Part shown: piece after piece, positions 8,650-16,744 of the stretch
How the letters are laid out: each line of letters begins with the position of its first letter
How positions within the stretch are numbered: the first letter of the stretch is position 1
Source of the DNA: Beijerinckiaceae bacterium
GTDB lineage: Bacteria; Pseudomonadota; Alphaproteobacteria; Rhizobiales; Beijerinckiaceae
Direction of reading: 5' to 3'
Assembly: GCA_947475995.1 (NCBI GenBank)
Contig: CANJNI010000012.1
Location: 1-64,000 of the forward strand
Length of the DNA: 64,000 nucleotides
The notes under the pieces: generated by a model
The model's database searches: none
Seen by the model: only the letters and a program-made list of their open reading frames with translations
Told to the model about the DNA's origin: nothing
Made by a program: the position numbers and the translations under genes

Positions 8650-9237
8650 ATGGCCAAACATGAACTCACCGCCGCCGACATCATGCCGATGACCGAATAC
8701 GGCAAGGTGCGCGTCGAAACCCGCCGCCGCATCGCGGCCACCAAGCGCAATCGCCGCGTGCAGGTCGGCCCGCATGTGACGTTTTATTTCGAGAGCTGGG
8801 AGACCATGTGGCTGCAAGTCCACGAGATGGTCTTCATCGAGAAGGGCGGCGAGGCGCAGGTGCCTGAAGAACTGGCGGCCTATAATCCGCTGATCCCCAA
8901 GGGCTCCGAACTCACCGCCACCTTCATGATCGAGATCGACGATCCGGTCTTCCGCGCCAATGTGCTGGCGAGACTCGGCGGCATCGAGGAAACCGCCTTC
9001 CTGATGGTCGGCGGCCAGAAGGTCATGTGTCAGGCCGAGGAAGATCAGGACCGCACCCGCGCCGACGGCAAGGCGTCCTCGGTGCAGTTCGTGCATTTCC
9101 CGTTTACGCCTGCGCAGATCGCCGAATTCCGAAAGGCCGACGCGCAGGTCATTCTTGGACTCGGCCATCCCAACTACGGACATATGGCGGTGCTGCCGGA
9201 AGCCGTGCGGGCCGAGCTCGCGAAGGATTTCGACTAG
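8650..9237 (+). CDS. DUF3501 family protein
   Basis: A 195-residue protein, start ATG 8650. The opening ITAADIMPMTEYGKVR-type segment (here LTAADIMPM, residues 6-14), RRRIAATKRNRRVQVGPHV and FESWETMWLQVHEM are characteristic of DUF3501. It has no signal peptide or membrane segment, so it is presumably cytoplasmic. It follows the GlpC-like gene, and the trio rubrerythrin / Fe-S protein / DUF3501 points to a shared redox or oxidative-stress role, but the biochemical function is unknown. Its stop codon overlaps that of the convergent MFS gene in a shared CTAG. Confidence 0.85.
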   Translation: MAKHELTAADIMPMTEYGKVRVETRRRIAATKRNRRVQVGPHVTFYFESWETMWLQVHEMVFIEKGGEAQVPEELAAYNPLIPKGSELTATFMIEIDDPVFRANVLARLGGIEETAFLMVGGQKVMCQAEEDQDRTRADGKASSVQFVHFPFTPAQIAEFRKADAQVILGLGHPNYGHMAVLPEAVRAELAKDFD

Positions 9238-10460
9238 ACCTTGGGGCCCCTGTCAGTCGTCGCGATGTAGAACGCGATGGTCGACAGGCACATCATGCCG
9301 GTCAGCACCCAGAGCAGCGGCTCATAACTGCCGAACAGATCGCGCAGCCATGAATTGGCGAGGGGCGAGGCGGTGCGCGGAACAATCGCCACCGTGGTGA
9401 TCGCCCCCGCGATGGCCCCGAACCCGACGATCCCGAAAATCTCGGCGATCGCGGTCTGCCGGACGATGACCACGATCCCGTTGGTCGCTCCCATCAGGAC
9501 ACTGTAAAAGATCATCCCCCACAGTCCCGCGTCCTTCGACCAGATCAGCACCAGCAGCGACACGACCGTCATGGGGAAAACAATTCGCCCGGTGCTGCGC
9601 GCGCTTGTGCTGATGTCGAAGAAGTAGAGGGCCATGCGCCCCAGCACCGAGGCAGGACCGCTCACCGCCATGATCATCAGCGCCGATTCCACCGGGATGC
9701 CGCGTTCGTGCGCCAGCGGTAAAATATGCACGGAATGGAAGGAGCCCACATACCAGTGGATCGCGCAGGCGAATGAGAGGGTCCAGAACGACTGCCGCCG
9801 GATGGCGCGGCTGAGCGGCGAGGGGCCAGTGTCGCGTTTTGCGGGCGCGTCGCGTCTGATCTGGCGGCTGCCGACAGTGCCGCGGAGCACGTAGGCGGAC
9901 ATGCAGGCGCTGCCGAAAAACTCCATGAAGGCGACGATCAGCAGCGCATTGCGCCAGCCGTAGCCTGCGGACAGGAAGCCGGCGAGCGGGATCATCACCG
10001 ATTGCGCCAGACCTGACAGAAACGTCACCAGCATCATGGAGCGGCGATAATCCGCAATGTTGGCAGTGATGACCGTGGAGGCATTGTTGCCGAGCGTTGT
10101 CGCGAAGGCGAAACCCATGCCGGCCGCGACTGCATAGAGCTGCCAGAGTTCGTTGATCTGCGACCATGCCGCGATCAACAGCGCGCCCAGCACCGCCCCG
10201 AAGGTCATCACCGCGTGGGGGCCGCGCTTGTCGATCCAGTCGCCCACCAGAATCGCCACCAGATCGCCGATGAAGAGCGAGAGCGTCAGCGCCCCGGTGA
10301 TCTCCGTCGTTGTCCAGCCGAACTCGTCCTGAATCGGCTTGATGAAGGCCGAGAACATATGGACCAGCGCGCCCCAGCCGATGAGCTGCGCCACTCCAAG
10401 GCCGAAGATAAGCATGCCGTTCGAGACCGGCCTTTGGGTTCTGGAATGTTCGGGAGGCAT
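9234..10460 (-). CDS. MFS transporter
   Basis: A 408-residue major-facilitator permease with about twelve hydrophobic segments. The cytoplasmic-loop motif between helices 2 and 3 reads GDWIDKRGPH, a recognisable MFS motif A. Helix 1 (MLIFGLGVAQLIGWG) and the FGW motif after it resemble monocarboxylate/OFA-type carriers found in Rhizobiales. The substrate is unknown. It lies 82 bases downstream of ecfG on the same strand, so read-through from the stress operon is possible. Its end overlaps DUF3501 by 4 bases. Confidence 0.85.
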   Translation of the reverse strand: MPPEHSRTQRPVSNGMLIFGLGVAQLIGWGALVHMFSAFIKPIQDEFGWTTTEITGALTLSLFIGDLVAILVGDWIDKRGPHAVMTFGAVLGALLIAAWSQINELWQLYAVAAGMGFAFATTLGNNASTVITANIADYRRSMMLVTFLSGLAQSVMIPLAGFLSAGYGWRNALLIVAFMEFFGSACMSAYVLRGTVGSRQIRRDAPAKRDTGPSPLSRAIRRQSFWTLSFACAIHWYVGSFHSVHILPLAHERGIPVESALMIMAVSGPASVLGRMALYFFDISTSARSTGRIVFPMTVVSLLVLIWSKDAGLWGMIFYSVLMGATNGIVVIVRQTAIAEIFGIVGFGAIAGAITTVAIVPRTASPLANSWLRDLFGSYEPLLWVLTGMMCLSTIAFYIATTDRGPKV

Positions 10461-10542
10461 CAGGTCCTGAAGGTGCGGCCAAGAATCGCAATTCTAGAGA
10501 CAGTTCGCACCTGCACAACAAAAAGTCTGGGCACGCCTGGCT

Positions 10543-11090
10543 TTATCGCCAGGGCTCCGCTTGTTCCACGCCTGCTGAATTGCGGTCGGCGCCGATGTCT
10601 TCGGCTTTCTCGATGCCCAACATGTCCGCCATGCGGGCGCGCGCGCGATTGACCCGGCTCTTCATCGTCCCGACTGCCACCCCGCAAACCTCGGCGGCTT
10701 CCTCGTAACTCAGACCCGATGCGCCGATCATGATGAGCGCCTCGCGCTGCTCGTCGGGCAGGTCGGCCAAAACACGCCGGAAATCCTGAAGATCCAGATG
10801 GCCTTCCTGCCCGGCCCTGACCGCGAGGCGGGCGGCGTGCATGCCTTCCACGTCAGCGACTTCGGAAGCCCGGCTGCGGCGAAGCGAGTAATAGGTGTTG
10901 CGCAGGATGGTGAACAGCCAAGCTCGCAGATTGCTGTCGGGCTGGAACTTGTCGGCGTTCGACACGCCTTGACGAGCGTCTCCTGGACCAGATCGTCCGC
11001 CAGATGCATCGAGCCGCACAGGGAGACTGCGAAGGCGCGAAGATTTGGCATTTCCCGAATCAAACCGTCCCGGAACGGTTCGGCCGTCAT
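10543..11090 (-). pseudogene. ecfG: ECF sigma factor EcfG (general stress response), frameshifted
   Basis: The locus encodes a group-15 ECF sigma factor across two frames. The first frame starts at ATG 11090 (MTAEPFRDGLIREMPNLRAF) and reads into sigma region 2 (HLADDLVQETLVKA). The second frame resumes with SNADKFQPDSNLRAWLFTILRN and continues through region 4 (DEQREALIMIGASGLSYEEAAEV, GTMKSRVNRARARMADML). The expected VKAWSN junction needs TGG but the sequence has TG, so one base is missing near 10963. The start overlaps the nepR stop (ATGA), the normal operon arrangement. As it stands only a truncated product could be made. Sequencing error and true mutation cannot be told apart here. Confidence 0.88.
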
Positions 11091-11299
11091 TTCGTAGCGC
11101 GCTCCTTGGCTTCAAGTTCGGCCAGCAACACGAGCATCGTATCGGGAATCGGCATCTTCAAAATATCGTCGTAATGTGCTCGGAAGGCCTTGCCGATGAT
11201 TTCCTGAATATGGGGATCAATCTGCACGGACGGCTCGAAATCGTGGTCGAAATTCCTGTCTTCGCCCGACAACTGTTTTAGATAGGTGTTCTCGTTCAT
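11087..11299 (-). CDS. nepR: Anti-sigma factor NepR
   Basis: A 70-residue NepR homologue, start ATG 11299 preceded by AGGGGT. The conserved core is QIDPHIQEIIGKAFRAHYDD followed by MPIPDTMLVLLAELE (about residues 26-64), the helical segment that in the family binds either EcfG or the sigma-like domain of phosphorylated PhyR. It overlaps the ecfG start by 4 bases and is divergent from phyR, as in the classical alphaproteobacterial locus. It is presumably autoregulated from the EcfG-type promoter at 11366-11391. Confidence 0.92.
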   Translation of the reverse strand: MNENTYLKQLSGEDRNFDHDFEPSVQIDPHIQEIIGKAFRAHYDDILKMPIPDTMLVLLAELEAKERATK

Positions 11300-11365
11300 C
11301 AGGGACCCCTTCGGGGCGGTCGATCTTGCAATGAATTGGTCGTCCACCGGGCTTGCCGCGACGTA

Positions 11366-11391
11366 AACTGATCCAGAGTTGGATTGGTTCC
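11366..11391 (-). promoter_or_regulatory. EcfG-type promoter for nepR-ecfG
   Basis: On the minus strand GGAAC (11391-11387) is followed after 17 bases by AGTT (11369-11366), close to the EcfG consensus GGAAC-N16/17-CGTT. It lies about 67 bases before the nepR start, a sensible position for stress-sigma autoregulation. One mismatch in the -10 element. Confidence 0.6.
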
Positions 11392-11463
11392 ACAGGAAAC
11401 TAATATTTTTTTCGGAACTGTCCACGACGATCCAAAAACGGGGGCGAGGAGTTTCAACCATTG

Positions 11464-12249
11464 ATGCCGTTAGCTGCCCAGATTACGCCTCACCTTCCGT
11501 TCCTGCGCCGGTTCGCGCGCGCCCTCACGGGCTCGCAGGGCGAGGGAGACGGTTGGGTTGAGGCCGCCCTGAAGGACGTTATCGACAATCCAATGCGATT
11601 TCCGTCGCATCTGGCTCCCAAGGTCGGGCTCTTCCGCGTGTTCGCCGAACTGTGGAACGGCCAACGTGAGCGGAGCAGCGGCGCGCCCGGTTCGACAGTG
11701 GCGGACCGGCAGCTCAAAAACCTGACCCCGCTGCCGAGGCAGGCATTCCTCCTGTCCTCCGTCGAAGGTTTCTCTCATCCGGACGTCGCCGCCATTCTGG
11801 GCGTGCCGCAGGAACTGGTGGCGGACCTGCTGATGGCCGCCAATCAGGAAATAGCCCTTCAGATGAGCACAGATGTTCTGGTGATCGAGGACGAACAACT
11901 GATCGCCTTCGATCTCGAACATATCGTGCAGGAGCTTGGGCACCGTCTGGTGGGCATCGCCCGCACCTTCGCGGAGGCAACCGAACTGGCCGCCGCCAAG
12001 CGCCCCGGCCTGATCCTTGCCGACATTCAGTTGGCTGACGGAAGCTCCGGCATCGACGCGGTCAACGCGATCCTGCGCACCGTATCGGTGCCGGTGATCT
12101 TCATCACCGCCTTTCCGATCCTGCTCCTCACCGGCAAGGGCCCGGAACCGACTTTCCTGATTGCAAAGCCGTTTGAGCCCGCCGCCGTGAAGGCGGCTGT
12201 CAGCCAGGCCCTGTTTTTCGACCGCAAGGCGGTCTCGAACGGCGCCTGA
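11464..12249 (+). CDS. phyR: Response regulator PhyR (sigma-like domain plus receiver)
   Basis: A 261-residue anti-anti-sigma response regulator. The N-terminal half (about residues 1-125) is the sigma-factor-like domain that mimics EcfG (LPRQAFLLSSVEGFSHPDVA resembles region 4). The C-terminal half is a receiver domain with the acidic pocket VIEDEQ, the phospho-acceptor in LILADIQLADG (Asp at 12022-12024) and the invariant Lys in AKPFEP. ATG 11464 directly follows an in-frame TTG at 11461, which could also start. It is divergent from nepR across 160 bases. On phosphorylation the family releases EcfG by sequestering NepR. Confidence 0.92.
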   Translation: MPLAAQITPHLPFLRRFARALTGSQGEGDGWVEAALKDVIDNPMRFPSHLAPKVGLFRVFAELWNGQRERSSGAPGSTVADRQLKNLTPLPRQAFLLSSVEGFSHPDVAAILGVPQELVADLLMAANQEIALQMSTDVLVIEDEQLIAFDLEHIVQELGHRLVGIARTFAEATELAAAKRPGLILADIQLADGSSGIDAVNAILRTVSVPVIFITAFPILLLTGKGPEPTFLIAKPFEPAAVKAAVSQALFFDRKAVSNGA

Positions 12250-12277
12250 CCAAGCCCTGCAAGTGGTGCATGGCGCA

Positions 12278-12299
12278 CGCCGGGGTTTGATCCCCGGCG
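12278..12299 (+). terminator. GC hairpin downstream of phyR
   Basis: Perfect 8-bp arms (12278-12285 and 12292-12299) with a TTTGAT loop, 29 bases after the phyR stop. There is no T-run, so termination is uncertain. Confidence 0.35.
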
Positions 12300-12375
12300 A
12301 CCTTCTATCCGGCGCGCTGGCCTGCTAGATTGGCGACACAACAGACCGAAGGTCCGCAAAATACCGGGGAAGCCA

Positions 12376-12843
12376 ATGGACCATCCGAGCTTTACGCGCC
12401 CGGCTGCGGGCCGTCTTCGCATGACGCGGCGGGAGATTCTGATCGCCTCCGCAGTCGCGCCGCTGTTCGGCCAAGCGGCTCAGGCGGCTGAGTCGCTCAG
12501 CTTCAAGGATATCTGGATCGACGGCGACGCTATCACCGAGAAGGCGCGTCAGAACATCGGCGCAGAAGTCGAGATGACCGGCTATATGGCGCCGCCCCTG
12601 AAGGCCGAGACGAATTTTTTCGTCCTCACCAAACTCCCCACCGCCATATGCCCTTTCTGCGACAGCACCGCCGCATGGCCCGAAGACATTGTGCTCGTGC
12701 TGATGGGCCGTCCGATACGGGCCATTGATTACGACCGCCTCATCAAGGTGCGCGGCAGGCTGGAATTCGGAACAGACACCGACCCGTCGACGGGCTTCGT
12801 GAGCCGCGTTCGTTTGCGCAACGCGACTTACCGGAAAGCCTGA
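12376..12843 (+). CDS. DUF3299-like exported protein
   Basis: A 155-residue protein. An N-terminal RRE-type segment with a hydrophobic stretch (MTRREILIASAVAPLFG) ends at AAQAAE, suggesting export, possibly by Tat. The mature part resembles DUF3299 proteins, with the CxxC of AICPFCDS and the WPEDIVLVLM block. It starts 5 bases upstream of the ABC ATPase gene, so the three genes form an operon. In Pseudomonas aeruginosa a DUF3299 gene accompanies a LolD/FtsX-type ABC pair in a zinc-responsive cluster (PA4063-PA4066, from memory). By analogy this may work in periplasmic metal handling; that is inference. Confidence 0.65.
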   Translation: MDHPSFTRPAAGRLRMTRREILIASAVAPLFGQAAQAAESLSFKDIWIDGDAITEKARQNIGAEVEMTGYMAPPLKAETNFFVLTKLPTAICPFCDSTAAWPEDIVLVLMGRPIRAIDYDRLIKVRGRLEFGTDTDPSTGFVSRVRLRNATYRKA

Positions 12844-12848
12844 CCAAA

Positions 12849-13553
12849 ATGGTTCGCGCGCCCGCACTTTCGGTGAGGAACTTGCGGGTCGTCTATTCAG
12901 ACCGCAACGCTCAGGTGACCGCGCTGTCCGTCGATGCGCTCGACGTTGCGCCCGGGACCCTGCTCGCCGTCACAGGTCCCTCCGGCTCAGGCAAATCAAC
13001 GTTTCTTTACGCGCTCGCCGGGCTCCTTCGTCCGAAGTCCGGAACTGTTGCGTGGGATGGTCGTGACCTGCTGGCCGGGTCCGAGAGCGAACGTGATCGC
13101 TGGCGGCGGCACACGATCGGTTTCGTTTTTCAGGACTTTCATCTGCTGCCGGAATTGACCCCGCTTGCGAATGTCCTGTTGCCGGCCAGTTTCGAAAGCG
13201 TGTCGGCCAAGGCGTCGTTGAAAGATCGGGCGGCAGGTCTCCTCGAACGGTTCGGCGTCCCCAGCAAGCGCAAGAGCATTGCGGACCTGTCTCGCGGCGA
13301 ACAGCAGCGCGTCGCGCTGGCGCGCGCACTTTTGTTCGATCCACCCGTCCTGCTCGCCGACGAGCCGACGGCCTCGCTGGATGCATCGGCCGGAGAAATG
13401 GTGGCGCAGACGCTCGAAGACCTTGCGCAGCGCGAAGCCCGCACTGTCATCGCGGTGACGCACGACCCGATGCTAATCGAGCGGATTACGACAAGGTTTC
13501 AGCTCGAGCGCGGACAGGTGCGCCAGACTGAATCCGCGAAAGCGCTCGCATGA
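12849..13553 (+). CDS. ABC transporter ATP-binding protein (LolD/MacB type)
   Basis: A 234-residue nucleotide-binding subunit. Walker A is GPSGSGKS (about residues 39-46), the Q-loop is GFVFQDFHLLPELT, the signature is LSRGEQQRVALARAL, Walker B is VLLADEPTASLD, and the H-loop is VIAVTHDP. The type matches LolD/MacB/FtsE ATPases that serve FtsX-fold permeases. It overlaps the permease start by 4 bases. It probably powers a mechanotransmission-type transporter rather than classical import. Confidence 0.9.
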   Translation: MVRAPALSVRNLRVVYSDRNAQVTALSVDALDVAPGTLLAVTGPSGSGKSTFLYALAGLLRPKSGTVAWDGRDLLAGSESERDRWRRHTIGFVFQDFHLLPELTPLANVLLPASFESVSAKASLKDRAAGLLERFGVPSKRKSIADLSRGEQQRVALARALLFDPPVLLADEPTASLDASAGEMVAQTLEDLAQREARTVIAVTHDPMLIERITTRFQLERGQVRQTESAKALA

Positions 13554-14770
13554 ATCCGCTTCCGATGATCATCGCGACGATCCGGCGGCATCTTGGCTCC
13601 TATGCGCTGTTCGTCGCGCTGGTGGGCATCGCGACCGGCATAGGTGTGGCCATCACCGCGCAGGAGGCCGCCCTGCGCAAGGGCAGCGCGCGGGCTGCCG
13701 ACAAGTTCGACCTTGTTGTCGCTGCGCCCGGCAGCCAGACCGACGTGGTCATGGCGGCCATCTATTTGCGGCCCGGAACGACACCATTGCTCGAACCCGC
13801 CATGACCGCGCAGGCGCTGGCGGAACCTCGCGCAAAAATTTCGGCGCCGCTCGGCTTCGGTGACAGCGTAAAGGGCTCCCGGATCATCGGAACGCTCGCG
13901 ACTTTTGTGGAGCATCTGTCGGGCGGTTTGCAGCAGGGCCGCCTCTTCACGGCCGAAAATGAAGCTGTGATCGGGGCGGCGGTCACACTGGCGCTCGGCG
14001 AAAAGTTTCGTCCCTCCCACGGGATCGAAGAGGAACACGACGGCGACGCCGAGGACGCCCACGACCATGAACATGCCGTCGACATGGTGGTGGTCGGTCG
14101 CATGAAGCCGACCGGCACTCCGTGGGACAATGCGGTCGCGGTTCCTATCGAGCAGGTCTGGCGGGTGCATGGCCTGCCTACCGGCCATGCGCCGGGCGAT
14201 AAGAGAATTGGCGCGCCTTTCGATCCCGCTCAGGTTCCGGGCGTGCCGGCGATCGTGATGCAGCCGGAAAACATCAGCGCCGCATATGGGCTGCGCAACG
14301 TTTACAGGACCAACGCCAGCATGGCGTTCTTTCCGGCCGAGGTGCTGGTGAAGCTTTATGACATCATGAGCGATGTCCGCACCTTGATGGCCTGGTTGGC
14401 GGTCGCCACGCAGGGTCTTGTGGTTCTGTCGATGCTGGCCGGCGTTGTGGCGATCCTTTCGCTGCACCGCAAACAATTCGCCATCCTGCGGGCGCTGGGC
14501 GCGCCGCGCCTTTATATTTTCCTCTGCGTCTGGGGGCAGGTGGTGGCAATCTGCGTTTTAGGCGCAGTGCTGGGCCTCGCAATCGGCGCCGGGGCGGCGA
14601 CGCTCGTTTCCTATTTGCTGACGGCTTCTACCGGCATCGCAATTCCGGCGCGCATCGGCGAGGACGAACTCTGGCTGGTCGGCGGCATGGTCCTGTTCGG
14701 CTTGGGCGCTGCAACAATTCCGGCGATGCTCGCTTATCGCTATCCGGTGATTGAATCTCTGCGCAGCTAG
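13550..14770 (+). CDS. FtsX-like ABC permease with His-rich periplasmic segment
   Basis: A 406-residue permease of the MacB/FtsX class: one transmembrane helix near the N-terminus (YALFVALVGIATGIGVAITA), a large periplasmic domain, then three helices in the last 150 residues. The periplasmic domain contains a striking acidic/His-rich stretch, EEEHDGDAEDAHDHEHAVD (about residues 162-180), a plausible metal-binding loop. With the ATPase and the DUF3299-like protein it forms a three-gene operon. A role in zinc or other metal homeostasis, or in lipoprotein extraction, is inferred. Reading-frame overlap with the ATPase confirms coupling. Confidence 0.85.
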   Translation: MNPLPMIIATIRRHLGSYALFVALVGIATGIGVAITAQEAALRKGSARAADKFDLVVAAPGSQTDVVMAAIYLRPGTTPLLEPAMTAQALAEPRAKISAPLGFGDSVKGSRIIGTLATFVEHLSGGLQQGRLFTAENEAVIGAAVTLALGEKFRPSHGIEEEHDGDAEDAHDHEHAVDMVVVGRMKPTGTPWDNAVAVPIEQVWRVHGLPTGHAPGDKRIGAPFDPAQVPGVPAIVMQPENISAAYGLRNVYRTNASMAFFPAEVLVKLYDIMSDVRTLMAWLAVATQGLVVLSMLAGVVAILSLHRKQFAILRALGAPRLYIFLCVWGQVVAICVLGAVLGLAIGAGAATLVSYLLTASTGIAIPARIGEDELWLVGGMVLFGLGAATIPAMLAYRYPVIESLRS

Positions 14771-14920
14771 TCGTTCCATGCATTGCTCGCGGGGCCCCAT
14801 GCGTCCACGTATTTGGTATTCGCGAATGAATGCGATAGTCTTTTCGTCGGAAGTCGTCCGAAAATCCGAAAAAATACCGATTAGGCGAGGCTTCTGAAAT
14901 ACGTTCCCGGGGAGAATTTC

Positions 14921-16681
14921 ATGACATCGAAAATCTGCCGGACGTTGAGCGTCGCCGCCCTTTTGGCCGGCGTCTCGCTCTCGACGTCCGTTCTCGCCCA
15001 GCAGCAGGGCTACAAGATCACCGTCAACAAGGATCGTCTGGTCAACGCGCAGAATGAGCCGCAAAACTGGCTCATGATGAATGGCGACTACGGTTCCCAG
15101 CGCTATTCGAAGCTGACGCAGATCAACAAGGACACCGTCAAGAACATGCGCCTCGTCTGGGCGATGGCGCTCGGCGGCATGCAGGACGTTCCGCAGAACG
15201 GTCCGCAGAACGAAGTGAATCCGCTGGTCGATAACGGCTTCATGTACACGACGGACGGCTGGGGCACGGTTTACAAGATCGACGCCCGCAACCCGCAAAA
15301 GGGCGAGTTCGTCTGGACGAGCGACTCCGGCGTGCAGCACGAAGGCCTTTCGCCTCTGACGCGCGGCATCGCGCTCTACAACGAAATGGTCTTCGCCAAT
15401 CTTCCCGACGGCCGCGTCATCGCCATCAACCGCGACTCCGGCGAAATCATTTGGGACAAGCAGGTTGCAGTCGCCAATGAGTTCGGCAGCAAGGAGAAGT
15501 TCCTCACCGCGCCGATCGCGGCCGAAGATCGCCTGATCGTCGCCAACGGCGCCGGCGACGCCGCCACGCGCGGCTGGATCGCTTCGCTCGACATCAACAA
15601 GGGCACCGAGCAGTGGCGCTGGTATGTCGTGCCGAAGCCGGGCGACCCGGGCAGCGAAACCTGGAAGGACAAGACGAACGCCTGGAAGACGGGCGGCGGC
15701 GGTCTCTGGCAGACCGGCTCCTATGACCCGGCCACCAAGCAGACGATCTGGGGCACCGGCAATCCGGTTCCGATCTATGACGCCGAAGCGCGTCCGGGCG
15801 ACAACCTCTACACCGACTCTGCTGTCGCCCTCGACATCACCAACGGCAAGCTCGCCTGGCACTTCCAGTACACGCCGAACGATAACTGGGACTACGACGA
15901 AATCGGCGTCCACATGCTTTACGATCTGCCGATCAACGGCCAGATGCGCAAGGTTGTCGCTCACTTCGGCCGCAACGGCTTCTACTACTCGCTGGACCGG
16001 ACCAACGGCTCCTTCATCCAGGCGGGCCAGTATGTGAACGACCTCAACTGGACGAAAGGTCTCGATCCGAAGACCGGCAAGCCCGTCGAGTATGATCCCA
16101 AGCTCGACGTGCAGCGCTATATTCCGGAAACGCGCCCCCTGCGCGGCGAAGGCATCAAGCGCACGTGCCCGACCTGGCACGGCGGCGTCGCTCACCAGCC
16201 TGTGGCCTACAACCCCGTCAAGCACATTGCTTACGGCGTCGGAACCGAAGGTTGCTACTCGGGCGACAACAACGTCACCGCCTACAAGTCACCCGAAGGC
16301 GGCATCGACACGAAAGCGACCGTGGCGCACAAGTACTCGAGCGATCTCTACTACGGCGCCATCACCGCCGTGGACGTGATCACTCACAAGAACATCGCCA
16401 AGGCTGTAACGGAAATCGAGAACCGCTCGGGCGCGACTGCGACGGCCGGCGGCATCGTCTGGACGGCTCTGCAGGACGGTGCGCTTGTCGCCTATGACGA
16501 CGAGAAGCTCGAAGAACTGTGGCGCATCAATCTCGGCACGCCGCTCAAGGGCGCTCCGGTGACTTACGCCATCAACGGCAAGCAATATGTCGCTGTCCAG
16601 TCGTCTGGCCGTCACCTTCATCCGGTGAAGTTCGATCGGCTCGAACACTCGAGCTATCTGTTCGTCTTCGGCCTGAACTAG
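14921..16681 (+). CDS. PQQ-dependent alcohol dehydrogenase, lanthanide-type
   Basis: A 586-residue periplasmic quinoprotein, start ATG 14921 after GGGGAGA. The signal peptide ends VLAQQ. Repeated W-motif blades (GELIWD-type; here SGEIIWDKQV, TNGKLAWHFQYT, LEELWRINLGTPLKG) mark the eight-bladed PQQ propeller of the methanol/ethanol dehydrogenase family. The catalytic Asp is D324 in NDNWDYDEIG, and D326 two residues later is the extra Asp that in XoxF/ExaF-type enzymes coordinates a lanthanide; calcium enzymes have Ala there. The likely reaction is oxidation of a primary alcohol with electrons going to a c-type cytochrome, probably the convergent gene. Exact alcohol not determinable. Confidence 0.9.
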   Translation: MTSKICRTLSVAALLAGVSLSTSVLAQQQGYKITVNKDRLVNAQNEPQNWLMMNGDYGSQRYSKLTQINKDTVKNMRLVWAMALGGMQDVPQNGPQNEVNPLVDNGFMYTTDGWGTVYKIDARNPQKGEFVWTSDSGVQHEGLSPLTRGIALYNEMVFANLPDGRVIAINRDSGEIIWDKQVAVANEFGSKEKFLTAPIAAEDRLIVANGAGDAATRGWIASLDINKGTEQWRWYVVPKPGDPGSETWKDKTNAWKTGGGGLWQTGSYDPATKQTIWGTGNPVPIYDAEARPGDNLYTDSAVALDITNGKLAWHFQYTPNDNWDYDEIGVHMLYDLPINGQMRKVVAHFGRNGFYYSLDRTNGSFIQAGQYVNDLNWTKGLDPKTGKPVEYDPKLDVQRYIPETRPLRGEGIKRTCPTWHGGVAHQPVAYNPVKHIAYGVGTEGCYSGDNNVTAYKSPEGGIDTKATVAHKYSSDLYYGAITAVDVITHKNIAKAVTEIENRSGATATAGGIVWTALQDGALVAYDDEKLEELWRINLGTPLKGAPVTYAINGKQYVAVQSSGRHLHPVKFDRLEHSSYLFVFGLN

Positions 16682-16690
16682 CAGAAAAGG

Positions 16691-16724
16691 AAAAGCGCCC
16701 TGCGGGAAACCGCAGGGCGCTTTT
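16691..16724. terminator. Bidirectional rho-independent terminator
   Basis: Perfect 15-bp arms (16691-16705 and 16710-16724) around a GAAA tetraloop, with T-runs on both strands. It separates the convergent alcohol-dehydrogenase and cytochrome genes and should stop transcription from both sides. Confidence 0.95.
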
Positions 16725-16744
16725 TCATGCCTGATGTTTTGATG

